Shown one piece after another: positions 15,942 to 26,250 of a stretch of 64,000 bases of DNA. Below the pieces are notes generated by a model. That model did not search any database, was not told where the DNA came from, and saw only the letters and a list, made by a program, of their open reading frames with translations. Position 1 is the stretch's first letter. The number at the start of each line of letters is the position of its first letter. The stretch is from CAYGDP01 sp964348665. Its GTDB lineage: Bacteria > Verrucomicrobiota > Verrucomicrobiia > Palsa-1439 > CAYGDP01. The DNA is taken from NCBI GenBank assembly GCA_964348665.1, contig CAYGDP010000015.1, positions 1-64,000 of the forward strand, in the 5' to 3' direction. The position numbers and the translations under genes were made by a program.

Positions 15942-16892
15942 ATGAAGGCAAAGCTCCTCGGTTTGGGGATGGTAGCGGGGTGTTTGCTTGGCGCGCCTGC
16001 CATTTCGCAAGAGCCACAGGTCCAGCAGCAACAGCAGCAGCAAAAACCGCAAAAAAGTATCCTCGACGAGCAAGTAGAAGATTTTTTCATGCCGATCGGA
16101 TCGGAGGAACTTGGCGTGCAACGCATCCTCCGGCGCATCCGGCGACAACCATGGATTTACCTAACCTCCGCCAGCGATTTTGTTTTCACTTCCAACGTCA
16201 AATTGGAAGATAAAAACCCCGGCGATGACTTGCTGTTCGTTCAATCGCTGGATGTGACGGTCGTGCCGCCGACCATCAAAGCCGCGCGGGTCGCCCTGTT
16301 TTATCGTCACCAGTTTTTTCGCTACGTGGACCACTACGACCTTAATTTTGACGCCGACTCGATCGGACTCAACGCTTCCTGGCCACTGGGGAAACACTGG
16401 ACTGTTTTTGCTGGATATTCTGGGTTATGGCTGCAATCGCACTCCGCCGACCATCGCCCCGGTGACAACGAATTTTACAAGGAGGGCGATCTGCTGGCTG
16501 GCGCAAGTTTCATCAAGGCAATCCATCCCCGCATCGCCATTTACACAGGCGGACAAATCGACTTCCATCACGCCAGTCCGGCCGATTATACCCGTCTCAC
16601 CGGAACGGTTTTCGGGGGCGCCCGATTTGCCATCATCAACAAGCTTGTCGCTGAACTTTCACATCGGTTTCAATACGAAGACCATTTGCACCGGTTTCAA
16701 AATGCGTCGGAGAACATTAGCTCCCGCACGGACTTTCGCAACAACATTTCTGCGTCCCTGACGTATTACATCCGGGATTGGGCCAATGTCCGCCTCTCCG
16801 CTTCGCAGATTTGGAACAACTCGGACGCGGCCAACCACGATTACAACGTCTTCAACGGCGGCGCTACTCTCACGCTCTCCTACAAATTTTAG
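15942..16892 (+). CDS. outer-membrane beta-barrel-like protein
   Basis: A 316-aa exported protein. The N-terminus is a signal peptide (MKAKLLGLGMVAGCLLGAPA); a lipobox-like VAGC lies inside it, but cleavage after AIS is as likely. A Gln-rich linker (seven Gln in a row) follows. From residue ~70 the sequence alternates in the manner of beta strands (WIYLTSASDFVFTSNV, IYTGGQIDF, RLSASQIWN) and ends LTLSYKF with the C-terminal phenylalanine typical of outer-membrane barrels. No named family recognised. It lies between the FecR protein (43 bp) and the cNMP-binding protein (48 bp) on the same strand. Confidence 0.7.
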   Translation: MKAKLLGLGMVAGCLLGAPAISQEPQVQQQQQQQKPQKSILDEQVEDFFMPIGSEELGVQRILRRIRRQPWIYLTSASDFVFTSNVKLEDKNPGDDLLFVQSLDVTVVPPTIKAARVALFYRHQFFRYVDHYDLNFDADSIGLNASWPLGKHWTVFAGYSGLWLQSHSADHRPGDNEFYKEGDLLAGASFIKAIHPRIAIYTGGQIDFHHASPADYTRLTGTVFGGARFAIINKLVAELSHRFQYEDHLHRFQNASENISSRTDFRNNISASLTYYIRDWANVRLSASQIWNNSDAANHDYNVFNGGATLTLSYKF

Positions 16893-16940
16893 TGGTGCAA
16901 ACATGCACTCCTCTTGCTACATATTTTTAGGTAACTGCAA

Positions 16941-17684
16941 ATGAGCTTTAAAATAATCGGAGCCGACGAACACGTTTATGGCCCCATCCCACTGGAGACT
17001 CTGCGCGACTGGGTAGGCGAAAACCGAGTAGACGGCCAAACCTGGGTGTATGACGACGCACAAGATACATGGAATCGCGCCGCAACCATCCCCGGGCTTG
17101 CCGATGTCTTTCCCAACGCCGCGGCGACGACCTCCGCGGAAAAAGTCGCGCGCAATCATCCCAACCTGCAGCCCGCGCATCTCCGACGGTTAAGCGCACT
17201 GACCGATATGAACGAGGATCAACTGATCAAGTTCGTTCAGGTCGTCGAGTCGGTTCAATACGCAGCCTTTCGGCCCGTGGTCAAAAAAGACGAGTATGGT
17301 GACTCGATGTTTCTCATCCTCTCCGGAGAAGTCCGCGTCACCGCAAAATCCGAAGATGGCCGCGAAACTACGCTTGCCATCATGGAGTCCGGCAATTTTT
17401 TCGGCGAGATCTGCCTCTTTCAACCGGGACCGCGATCGGCGGATGTCACTGCCACGCGCGATTCGGTGTTGCTCAAAATATCACAGGTCGCTTTTCAAGG
17501 AATGATGCTCAAGCACCCGGATGTTGCCGCGCGATTCCTGTTTGCCGTAATTCGGATTGTCGAAAGCCGGGTTCAAGCCATCAATAAAAAATATTTAGAT
17601 TCCATGACATTTGCGCGGTCGTGGGGGCAAATCCCCGGCGACCGCCCCGGCGCCGCTCCGCCCTCGCGCAACCGTAAGTTCTGA
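16941..17684 (+). CDS. cyclic-nucleotide-binding domain protein with N-terminal GYF_2-like domain
   Basis: 247 aa. Residues ~1-55 match the GYF_2 pattern (YGPIPLETLRDWVGENRVDGQTWVY) used for peptide or protein binding in bacterial signalling proteins. Residues ~80-210 are a Crp/Fnr-like cNMP-binding domain (GDSMFLILSGEVRVTA, GNFFGEICLFQPGPRSADVTA). The phosphate-binding cassette FGEICLFQPGPRSADV retains Glu and Arg in position. There is no DNA-binding helix-turn-helix, so it is an effector rather than a transcription factor. A cyclase is encoded at 43421-45418, so cAMP/cGMP response is plausible. Confidence 0.85.
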   Translation: MSFKIIGADEHVYGPIPLETLRDWVGENRVDGQTWVYDDAQDTWNRAATIPGLADVFPNAAATTSAEKVARNHPNLQPAHLRRLSALTDMNEDQLIKFVQVVESVQYAAFRPVVKKDEYGDSMFLILSGEVRVTAKSEDGRETTLAIMESGNFFGEICLFQPGPRSADVTATRDSVLLKISQVAFQGMMLKHPDVAARFLFAVIRIVESRVQAINKKYLDSMTFARSWGQIPGDRPGAAPPSRNRKF

Positions 17685-17694
17685 CCAGTAGAAG

Positions 17695-17716
17695 ATTTTT
17701 CGGCGCGGCGAAAAAT
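17695..17716. promoter_or_regulatory. inverted repeat upstream of giant gene 1 (candidate operator)
   Basis: ATTTTTCG and CGAAAAAT form perfect 8-bp arms around GCGCGG. The 3' arm ends 4 bp before a -35 box at 17721. It has no T tail on either strand, which favours an operator over a terminator. Confidence 0.35.
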
Positions 17717-17720
17717 GCGG

Positions 17721-17749
17721 TTGACTTGCCTTCACTGCGCAACTACATT
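17721..17749 (+). promoter_or_regulatory. candidate sigma-70 promoter of giant gene 1
   Basis: TTGACT (17721-17726), 17-bp spacer, TACATT (17744-17749); 58 bp upstream of the start codon. The second giant gene has a matching TTGACT...TAGATT pair at 26165. Confidence 0.5.
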
Positions 17750-17806
17750 CCGTTCGATTGAGGGGGCTGGGGAAAGATTGCATCGAACCTGTGAAGGGAG
17801 ATAGCC

Positions 17807-20800
17807 ATGACTTTGCGCTGTCTGCGGAGAAAACTAAGCCGCTGGTTTCCAGCTCACTCAAATCCAATCTCCGTTCCTGCGCCCTCTCGAACGACTCGTG
17901 ACGCGGGCATACGCCGCCGCGCCCCGCTGCCGTTGCACGTAGAACCGCTGGAGGCGAGGCTTTCGCCAGTCCTGTCCACGTGGACCGGTGCGGTGAATAC
18001 CGTTTTTGGCAACGCGGCCAACTGGTCTCCAAACATCGTGCCCGGCTCGGCCGACGACGTGGTCATCTCCAACGTCACCAACGACCCCATTCTCGACACG
18101 GGGCGCACAATCAAGAGCTTGACTCTCAACAAAGACTCGATCCTCAACCTGGGCAATTTCACCCTCACACTCAACTCGACGTTGACGATGACCGCCGCGA
18201 CGATCACTGCAACCGCGGGAGCACTGACTCTCGGCGGCAACGTTCAGATAAATGCCGACCCCGTCACGTCCACCATCAGCGGTTTCCTCAACCTCGGCGG
18301 CGTGCAACGCACGTTCACCGTCGCGGATGGCGTTGCGACAGTAGATTTGGATATCTCGGCCGCGATAGGCGTGGGGGGAATCAGAAAAAGCGGGGCGGGA
18401 ACGATGCAATTCTCAGGCGCCAGCAACAATAGCTACACGGGTAACACTTTCGTGGACGCCGGGACGCTGCTGTTGAACAAAAGTCCCGGCCAGAACGCCA
18501 TCGCCGGTGGATTCTTCGACATCGGAGACAACAGCGGCGGGAACGATGCCGACGTGGTGCGCCTCCTTGGCAGCGATCAAATCGCCAGCACGGTGCAAGT
18601 AGGAGTTCTTAGTTCGGGATTGTTCGACCTCAATGGATTCAACGAGACGATCAGTTCACTCGACGCACGCAGCGGCAGTTCCTTTGGCGCGGACATCATG
18701 ACCGGCGCAGGAATGTTAACCCTCAACGGCGACGTCCAAATCTCGTGTCTCTTCATCGACAACATCGGCGTGACCATTGCGGGCAACCTTTCTCTTGGAG
18801 GCGGCACGCGCACGTTCACAGTGGAAGACAGCGCCGACGCAGTAGACTTGAACATCAGTGCCGCCGTTTCCAACGGCGGCTTGACCAAGGATGGCGGCGG
18901 TACACTCGTGCTTACCGGCGCAAATCCCTACGCGGGGACAACGACTGTCAACGCGGGCGAGTTGTTGGTGGACGGCTCGACAATCGCTAGCGCTTTTACG
19001 GTAAATAGCGGCGGCAAGCTTGGCGGCGATGGTGGTGCCGTTGGCCCGGTCACGGTCAATGCCGGCGGCGTCTTCGCGCCGGGCTCCAGCCCTGGCGTGC
19101 TCAATAGCAGTAATGCAGTTCTCAATTCGGGCGCTTTTTTCGAGATCGAGATTGGCGGCTTCGACCTCAATTTCGGCGCGGCGACCAATTTTGCGGTGGG
19201 GATCAATCCGTATTCTGTGGCAGTGGGAGATTTCAATAAAGATGGCAAACAGGATTTGGCGACAGCTAATCTAAGCAGCAACAATGTGTCAATAATGCTG
19301 GGCGACGGAACAGGAAGCTTTGGCGCGGCGACCAATTTTGCGGTGGGGATAGATCCGGAATCGGTCGCCGTGGGGGACTTCAACGGGGATGGCAAGCAAG
19401 ATTTAGCAGCGGCCAATACGACGAGCAACAACGTATCAATTATTCTGGGAGATGGAACAGGAAGCTTTGGCGCGGCGACCAATTTTGCAGTGGGGTCAGT
19501 CCCGGAATTCGTGGCGGTGGGAGATTTCAATGGCGATGGCAAACAGGATCTAGCGACGGCAAATGCCGGTAGTAACAACGTTTCAATTTTGCTAGGCACG
19601 GGCACCGGAAACTTTGGCGGAGCAACCAATTATGCGGTGGGGTCAAATCCAATATCTGTAGCGATTGGAGACTTCAATGGTGATTTCGAACAGGACGTAG
19701 CGGTGGCCAATCGCAATAGCAACAATGTTTCGATTTTGCTTGGCACCGGAACGGGGAGTTTTAGCGCTGCAGCCAATTTTTCGGTGGGATCAGGACCGTT
19801 TTCCGTGGCAAAGGGAGATTTTGATGAGGATGGCAAACAGGATTTGGCGGTTTCCAATAGGGACAGTAACAACGTGTCTATTTTGAGGGGCATCGGAACA
19901 GGGAGTTTTAATCCTGCAGTCAATTTTTCGGTGGGATCAGGCCCACGGTCTATAGCCGTGGGAGATTTCAATGGCGATGGCAAACAGGACTTGGTAGCGG
20001 CCAATAGTTTCAGCAACAATGTTTCGATTTTGGCGGGAAGCGGAACGGGAAGTTTTGATCCGGCTGTGAATGTTGCTTTGGGATCAGGCCCTTATTCCGT
20101 GACAATCGGAGATTTTAATCGGGATGGAAAACTGGATTTAGCGACTGCTAATCTTAGCTCCAATAATGTCTCCGTGCTTCTCAATACCGGCCAGATCGAC
20201 CTCTTGAACGTCGCGGGCACAGTCAACCTCGGCGGCAGCACGCTCAACGCAACCCTCACTTATACGCCGTCCGTCGGCTCTTCGATTCCTATCATCACCA
20301 ACGACCTGACCGATGCCGTTTCTGGCACGTTTGCCGGCCTGCCGGAAGGCGCAACTCTATCCATCGGTGGACAACCGTTTTTCATCAGCTACTCCGGTGG
20401 CGACGGCAACGACGTCGTGCTATCGCGCAGCGCCGACATTACCGTCAACAGCGAAACTGACAGCAACGCTCGCGACAGAGTTCTAGGTTTGCGCGAGGCC
20501 ATCTTGCTCTCCGAAGGTCTGCTCGCCTTCGCCGCGCTCGATCCCTTCGAACAAGCCCAAGTCAACGACAATGTCGGCGCCGGCATTGCCGACTCCATAC
20601 TCTTCAATATCCCCGGCCCCGGCCCGCACGTCATCACGCTCACTGCCTCGCTGCCGACCATCACCGATGGCGGCACCATCATTGACGGCTATAGTGAGCC
20701 GGATTCAGCAGTGAACACCAATCCCCTTGCTTTCAACGGCATCATCGCCGTCGTGTTGGACGGCACGGGGATGGCGCCCGGTGCGGGGATGAGAATCGAA

Positions 20801-23800
20801 AGCACCAACAATGTAGTGCGCGGCATCAACTTCCAAAACATCTCCGTCCCAGGCGTAACCGCCATCCACCTCAGCGGGTCGGGCGCAGACAACAACCGCA
20901 TCGAGGGCAACCTCATCGGCACCAACGCCACAGGCGCCGCCGCCGCAGGCAATTACTACGGCTTCGTGATCAATGCGGGCGCGAACAATAACACCATTGG
21001 CGGTCCGGCACTAGCCGACCGCAACGTCATTTCGGGGAATGCGGGCATCGGAATTTGGATCAGCAATTCGGGAACGACCGCCAACTCGGTGATCAACAAC
21101 CTCATCGGGCTGAACGCCGCGGGCACGGCGGCGCTCGCCAACGCCGTCAGCGGTATTCTTATCAATGACGGGTCCAGTAACAACTTCATCGGCGGTACGC
21201 TCGCCACCGAGCGCAACGTCATCAGCGGCAACAGTCGTCACGGCATCGAGATAGAGAACGCCTCGACCACGCTGGTACTAGGCAACTTCATTGGCACCAA
21301 CGCCACTGGCATGGGCGATGTCGGCAACGTTTTCGACGGAATTTTCCTCAACAACAGCGGCAATAATACCATCGGGGGGACGACGACGGCCGAGCGCAAC
21401 ATCATTTCGGGAAATGATGGATTTGGAATTGAGATGACCGGTAGCAACGCCACCGGGAATCTGATTCAAGGTAACTACATCGGGATCAATTCCAGTGGGA
21501 ATGCTTCGCTGGCCAACGGGAGCGAAGGAATCGTCATCGCAGGCGGCTCATCTTCCAACACCATTGGCGGCACGATCGCCGGAGCGAAAAATATCATCAA
21601 TGCCGGTGTTGGGGTCGGCCTAGACATCGCCGGCGCCGGTTCCATCAACAACCTGGTACAAGGCAACTATATCGGCACTGACGCAACCGGGATGATCGGA
21701 CTTTCCCCCTCCGGCACAGGAATTTTGATCAACTCGCAAAACAATAACACCATTGGCGGAACCGCGGCAGGCGCCGGTAATGTCATTTCTGGAAATTCCG
21801 AGGGCATCGTCATTCAAGGTGCTGCCACTGGCAATCAGATACAAGGCAATCTCATTGGCACGAACCCTGCGGGCGCCAGCGCCGTTCCCAACAACGTCGG
21901 CATTCGTGTTGATAATGGCGCTACATTCAATCTCATCGGAGGCCCCAGCACGAACGCAGGAAATACGATATCTGGAAATTCGCTGTATGGCATCCAAATT
22001 TCCGGGACTGGCACTTCGTTCAACACAGTGCAACACAACCAGATTGGGCTTAACTCGGCGGGAACGGCTGCGCTGCAAAACAACAGTGGGATTCGCATCG
22101 ACGGAGGGGCTACGGACAACCTGATCGGTGGCACGGGTGCAATGGAGGGCAATACGATTTCAGGCAACTTTAACAATGGTATCACCATGAGCGACGGTGG
22201 TACTTCCGGCAATCTCGTGCAAGGGAATGCCATTGGCACCGACCCGACTGGCATGATCGGAATCGGCAACGGCAATGTGGGAGTGGACATCGTTTCGGGT
22301 GCCTATTCTAACACGGTGGGCGGCGGTGTCACGGGAGCAGGAAATCTGCTCTCCGACAACCAAGTCGGGGTGCGGGTACAAGGCGCGGGCACGAGTTTCA
22401 ACGTCATTCAAGGCAATCTGATTGGCACAGATATCACAGGCACAGGGACGTTCGCCAGCAACAGCGGAGTCTATCTCCAAAGCGGCGCCAGAGATAATAC
22501 CATCGGCGGCACAACCGCGGCGGAGAGAAACATCATTTCCGGCAACTCGTACGCGGGAATTTATTCGACGGACCTGGGTACGACCGGAAACTTGATTCAG
22601 GGGAATTACATCGGAACCGATCCAACTGGCACGATCGCTGTCCCGAACAACTTCGGCATTTCGTTCCAATCCGATGTCAGTGATAACATTATCGGTGGCA
22701 TCGCTGCTGGCGCCGGCAATCTAATTTCGGGAAACACATCCCGCGGCATCAACTTTGAGTTTGGTGTCCGAAACAATAACGTTCTTGGCAATTCCATTGG
22801 AACCGATGTAACAGGAACACTCGACCTCGGCAATGGCACCGACGGTGTCTACGTGCGCCAGTCGTCGAACAACGTCTTCGGAGGGATCACTTCGTCCGCG
22901 AAAAATATCATCAGCGGCAATGACAGCAATGGTATTCATATCCTAGATTCCTCGACCGGGAATCTCGTGCAAGGCAACTTCATCGGCACCGACATCACCG
23001 GTACGGCCGACCTCGGAAATGGGGGTGCCTGCTGCGGTGGAATTTGGGCTGCCTTCAATCAAGGAGTTCTTATCGAGGGCGCCACGAACAACACCATCGG
23101 CGGCGCCACGGCGGCTGCTGGAAATGTCATTTCAGGGAATTCTTCCCAAGTAAAACTTTTGATGGGAGCCGACTCCAACGTCGTTCTACACAATTATTTA
23201 GGACCCGATGTCACCGGATCATCCGCAGTCCCCGGTGGCGCAGGAGTTATCATCGCCGGTTCCGCGAATAATTCGATCGGCGCCGCTGGCATGGGCAACG
23301 TCATCTCCGGTGCCAGCTTCGACTATGGCGTCATCCTTTACGGTGTTGATACAATCGGAAACGTTGTGCAGGGCAATCTTATCGGAGTCGCCTCCGATGG
23401 CGTCAGCCCTCTCGGTAACGGTTCGAGGGGGGTGGACATTGACTCGGTCGTTAGCAACAACACCATCGGCGGAACCGCCGCTGGAGAAGGCAATGTGATC
23501 GCATTCAACGACGGCAGTGGAGTGGCAATCAACGCCAGCGACAACGGTAATTCGATTCTTGGTAATTCCATCCACTCCAATACCGGTCTCGGCATCGCGT
23601 TCTGGGGCTTCGGTCCCACTCCCAACGACGCAGGTGACTCCGATACCGGTCCAAACAGCTATCAAAACTTTCCTGATCTGGTGTCTGCCCTGATCGGCGT
23701 TGGTAACATCAATATTCAAGGCACGCTCAACAGCCTTCCGAACGCCACTTATCGCATCGAGTTCTTCGCCAACAACGCCGGTGACCCATCCGGCTTCGGC

Positions 23801-26092
23801 GAAGGCGAGTTTTTCCTCGGCTTCGATAATGTCGCGACCGATACCGGCGGCAACGCCACGATCAACGTAACTCTCTCGGCAAGCGTCTTGCTTGGTCAAG
23901 TCATCACTGCCACGGCCACCGATTCAGCGGGCAGCACCTCCGAGTTCTCCGGCTTTGTTCCGGCCAGTATTTTGGTAAGTGGACAGAAGTACAATGACAT
24001 TGATGGAAATGGCGTTAAAGACGGCTTTGGTTCGGGATTATCCGGCTGGACCATATTTCTGGACAACAATAACAATGGAATTCTCGATGGAGAACCAAGC
24101 ACAACCACCAATGGATCCGGCAATTATGCTCTGATGATCATCACTCCCGGCACTTACCAGGTGCGCGAAGTGCTTCAAGCCGGCTGGATCAATACTACCT
24201 CCAATCCTCAAATCATATCGCCCACATCCGGTACGACCTCCGTGCCGGGCGTGGATTTCGGAAACTTTCAACTGGGAATCATTTCCGGCTACAAATTTGA
24301 CGACCAGAACGCCGATGGCACCAGCGACGACAGCACCGACCCCGGACTGCCGGGATGGACGATTTTCCTGGACGACAACGACAACGGAGTGCTGGATGGC
24401 GATGAAAACAGTACCATCACCAACTCTTCGGGAGACTATGAATTTCGAGACCTTCCCCCCGGCATTTATCGCGTTCGCGAAGTGATGCAATCCGGTTGGA
24501 TCCAAACCACCAGTAATCCGCCGGACATTCAATTATTGAGCGCTCAATCCCGCCAGGCGGACTTCGGCAATCACAGGGACGTTGCCGTAACGATTCGCGA
24601 CATGGCGCAGGTGGAAGGCAATAGCGGCACATCTGCTTTCCTGTTCACTGTGGAATTGTCACAGCCCACCACAGACACCGTTGTCGTGGGGTTTGCGACA
24701 ACGGACGGTACAGCCACGAGGGCAAACAACGACTATCAGTTGACAACCGGTTCATTGACCTTCGCGCCGTTGGCTACCACTGCAACAATCACCGTACTCG
24801 TCAACGGCGATACGAGGTTTGAGCGAAACGAGGCGTTTCGTGTGAATTTGCTTAGCTCCATCAACGCCACCATTGCCGACGCCGAAGCGTTTGGCGTGAT
24901 TGTCAACGATGACATCTTTTCCACGATCACTTTCATCGATCAAGACGATGACGAATACGAAGTGGGCTTCAGTGGTCCCGTCGGCAGCGGGTTGCTGGTC
25001 ACGCAGGATGATCCCGATCTAGACAACCGCGGCCCGATCGCGGCACTCGAAGTTCTCGACGCCACCGTTCCCACTCAAATCTCTGTCGTAGTCACCAAGC
25101 GAGCCGGTGACGGCGAAGTCACCATCGCCTCTGTCCTTGCAAACAGTCTCAACCTACTCCATGCACCGAATTCCGACTTGATTGGCTCCGGTATCAACCT
25201 CACCGGTGGACTCGGATTGCTGCGGATGGACGACATCGCCGCCGATGTCTTGGTCAGCAGCGACCCAAGCATTGCAAGTTTCACGCTCGTCGCTGATCAA
25301 ATCGGCAACAACGCCGTTCTGGGAAGCGACACTCCGTTCCTCCTATTGCAGGCGAACAACATTCAAAACTCCTCCATTGTCGTGACCAGTCCGAATTCAG
25401 TTTCGATCACCTCGCTCCTAGTCCGTGCGGGATCGTTGGATGCCGATATCGCTGCGACGGGACGAATTCGCGCGATTCAAGTCACTGGTGGAAACGCCCT
25501 TGGCGATTGGACCAGCAATGGATTCGGGAAAATATATGTCAATGGCGGACACTTTGGCGCCACTGTCGCAGCTAACTCCCTCGCCTCCCTGCGGATTCGT
25601 GGCGGAAATCTGTTGAATGCGCACCTCAACATCGACGGTCCGCTCGGTGCATTCATCGGCCAACGTGGACGCGATGGCACAGGCGGCTCGATGATCAATT
25701 CCACCATCGCGGCAACTGCGATCAATAGCATCTTTCTTGGAGGCGACATCAAGAACAGTCAAGTCTTGGCCGGAACAAATCTCGGGAATGACAATCAACT
25801 GGGTGGCACTGGCGCCGACGCCGATACATTTTCCTCTGGCCGTATTGGAACGATCAACATTCTTGGACAAGCCATCAATTCAATCATCGCCGCCGGTCTG
25901 GAGCCCGTGGATGGAATCATCAAGAATGGCAACGACGTTATCGTGGGAGGCAACGGAAGCGCGATCCTCGGACTCAACATCCGCGGCATAGCCGATCTGG
26001 ATTGCTATTTCGCGGCCGGCGCGTTCGGCATCACAAAAATCAACGGCGCAATCCTAGACCCATCCAACGACAGCCGGTTTCTCGTTGGTTAA
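17807..26092 (+). CDS. giant surface protein 1 (LEPR-XLL / PATR / FG-GAP / beta-helix / SdrD-B / Calx-beta), 2,761 aa
   Basis: A multi-domain extracellular protein. In order: basic N-terminus with an LEPR-XLL-like motif (VEPLEARLSP, ~44-53); autotransporter-associated beta-strand (PATR) repeats to ~450 (LTKDGGGTLVLTGANPYAGT); seven ~47-aa FG-GAP/VCBS repeats (456-795, Ca-binding-like GDFNGDGKQDL); a PATR end module; a parallel beta-helix (~1020-1930, NNTIGG...GNVISGN units); a beta-sandwich (~1940-2045); two SdrD-B-like domains (2054-2258); a Calx-beta domain (2260-2373); and a ~390-aa C-terminal domain shared with the second giant protein. No C-terminal autotransporter barrel is seen. A GGGAG ribosome site precedes the ATG. 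It is probably secreted or wall-attached, but the export route is unknown. Confidence 0.9.
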   Translation: MTLRCLRRKLSRWFPAHSNPISVPAPSRTTRDAGIRRRAPLPLHVEPLEARLSPVLSTWTGAVNTVFGNAANWSPNIVPGSADDVVISNVTNDPILDTGRTIKSLTLNKDSILNLGNFTLTLNSTLTMTAATITATAGALTLGGNVQINADPVTSTISGFLNLGGVQRTFTVADGVATVDLDISAAIGVGGIRKSGAGTMQFSGASNNSYTGNTFVDAGTLLLNKSPGQNAIAGGFFDIGDNSGGNDADVVRLLGSDQIASTVQVGVLSSGLFDLNGFNETISSLDARSGSSFGADIMTGAGMLTLNGDVQISCLFIDNIGVTIAGNLSLGGGTRTFTVEDSADAVDLNISAAVSNGGLTKDGGGTLVLTGANPYAGTTTVNAGELLVDGSTIASAFTVNSGGKLGGDGGAVGPVTVNAGGVFAPGSSPGVLNSSNAVLNSGAFFEIEIGGFDLNFGAATNFAVGINPYSVAVGDFNKDGKQDLATANLSSNNVSIMLGDGTGSFGAATNFAVGIDPESVAVGDFNGDGKQDLAAANTTSNNVSIILGDGTGSFGAATNFAVGSVPEFVAVGDFNGDGKQDLATANAGSNNVSILLGTGTGNFGGATNYAVGSNPISVAIGDFNGDFEQDVAVANRNSNNVSILLGTGTGSFSAAANFSVGSGPFSVAKGDFDEDGKQDLAVSNRDSNNVSILRGIGTGSFNPAVNFSVGSGPRSIAVGDFNGDGKQDLVAANSFSNNVSILAGSGTGSFDPAVNVALGSGPYSVTIGDFNRDGKLDLATANLSSNNVSVLLNTGQIDLLNVAGTVNLGGSTLNATLTYTPSVGSSIPIITNDLTDAVSGTFAGLPEGATLSIGGQPFFISYSGGDGNDVVLSRSADITVNSETDSNARDRVLGLREAILLSEGLLAFAALDPFEQAQVNDNVGAGIADSILFNIPGPGPHVITLTASLPTITDGGTIIDGYSEPDSAVNTNPLAFNGIIAVVLDGTGMAPGAGMRIESTNNVVRGINFQNISVPGVTAIHLSGSGADNNRIEGNLIGTNATGAAAAGNYYGFVINAGANNNTIGGPALADRNVISGNAGIGIWISNSGTTANSVINNLIGLNAAGTAALANAVSGILINDGSSNNFIGGTLATERNVISGNSRHGIEIENASTTLVLGNFIGTNATGMGDVGNVFDGIFLNNSGNNTIGGTTTAERNIISGNDGFGIEMTGSNATGNLIQGNYIGINSSGNASLANGSEGIVIAGGSSSNTIGGTIAGAKNIINAGVGVGLDIAGAGSINNLVQGNYIGTDATGMIGLSPSGTGILINSQNNNTIGGTAAGAGNVISGNSEGIVIQGAATGNQIQGNLIGTNPAGASAVPNNVGIRVDNGATFNLIGGPSTNAGNTISGNSLYGIQISGTGTSFNTVQHNQIGLNSAGTAALQNNSGIRIDGGATDNLIGGTGAMEGNTISGNFNNGITMSDGGTSGNLVQGNAIGTDPTGMIGIGNGNVGVDIVSGAYSNTVGGGVTGAGNLLSDNQVGVRVQGAGTSFNVIQGNLIGTDITGTGTFASNSGVYLQSGARDNTIGGTTAAERNIISGNSYAGIYSTDLGTTGNLIQGNYIGTDPTGTIAVPNNFGISFQSDVSDNIIGGIAAGAGNLISGNTSRGINFEFGVRNNNVLGNSIGTDVTGTLDLGNGTDGVYVRQSSNNVFGGITSSAKNIISGNDSNGIHILDSSTGNLVQGNFIGTDITGTADLGNGGACCGGIWAAFNQGVLIEGATNNTIGGATAAAGNVISGNSSQVKLLMGADSNVVLHNYLGPDVTGSSAVPGGAGVIIAGSANNSIGAAGMGNVISGASFDYGVILYGVDTIGNVVQGNLIGVASDGVSPLGNGSRGVDIDSVVSNNTIGGTAAGEGNVIAFNDGSGVAINASDNGNSILGNSIHSNTGLGIAFWGFGPTPNDAGDSDTGPNSYQNFPDLVSALIGVGNINIQGTLNSLPNATYRIEFFANNAGDPSGFGEGEFFLGFDNVATDTGGNATINVTLSASVLLGQVITATATDSAGSTSEFSGFVPASILVSGQKYNDIDGNGVKDGFGSGLSGWTIFLDNNNNGILDGEPSTTTNGSGNYALMIITPGTYQVREVLQAGWINTTSNPQIISPTSGTTSVPGVDFGNFQLGIISGYKFDDQNADGTSDDSTDPGLPGWTIFLDDNDNGVLDGDENSTITNSSGDYEFRDLPPGIYRVREVMQSGWIQTTSNPPDIQLLSAQSRQADFGNHRDVAVTIRDMAQVEGNSGTSAFLFTVELSQPTTDTVVVGFATTDGTATRANNDYQLTTGSLTFAPLATTATITVLVNGDTRFERNEAFRVNLLSSINATIADAEAFGVIVNDDIFSTITFIDQDDDEYEVGFSGPVGSGLLVTQDDPDLDNRGPIAALEVLDATVPTQISVVVTKRAGDGEVTIASVLANSLNLLHAPNSDLIGSGINLTGGLGLLRMDDIAADVLVSSDPSIASFTLVADQIGNNAVLGSDTPFLLLQANNIQNSSIVVTSPNSVSITSLLVRAGSLDADIAATGRIRAIQVTGGNALGDWTSNGFGKIYVNGGHFGATVAANSLASLRIRGGNLLNAHLNIDGPLGAFIGQRGRDGTGGSMINSTIAATAINSIFLGGDIKNSQVLAGTNLGNDNQLGGTGADADTFSSGRIGTINILGQAINSIIAAGLEPVDGIIKNGNDVIVGGNGSAILGLNIRGIADLDCYFAAGAFGITKINGAILDPSNDSRFLVG
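19172..20190 (+). repeat. seven tandem FG-GAP/VCBS coding repeats
   Basis: About 141-147-bp units encode FxxAxNFxVGxxPxSVAVGDFNxDGKQDLxxANxxSNNVSIL. The block interrupts the end of a PATR module whose two halves are still recognisable on either side. It appears less GC-rich at third codon positions than its surroundings by eye. Confidence 0.85.
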
Positions 26093-26105
26093 TATGGTTT
26101 TTTTT
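26064..26105 (+). terminator. possible terminator overlapping the end of giant gene 1
   Basis: CCAACGA (26064-26070) and TCGTTGG (26082-26088) form a 7-bp stem that overlaps the last codons and stop. Eight T residues follow at 26098-26105 after 9 nt. The distance to the T run makes it weak. Confidence 0.3.
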
Positions 26106-26164
26106 CCGGCGTACCCTGGAAAGTTTGGCAAGAGAATAATTTTGTATTTTCGTTCACATTACTA

Positions 26165-26194
26165 TTGACTCCATTCGCAGGCGTCTGCTAGATT
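26165..26194 (+). promoter_or_regulatory. candidate sigma-70 promoter of giant gene 2
   Basis: TTGACT (26165-26170), 18-bp spacer, TAGATT (26189-26194); 57 bp upstream of the ATG at 26251. Nearly the same boxes and start distance as for giant gene 1. Confidence 0.45.
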
Positions 26195-26250
26195 CTACGC
26201 AGATTTTTAAAAGGAATTGGGTTAACTCCGAAATGGAGGGAGGTTGTCCT

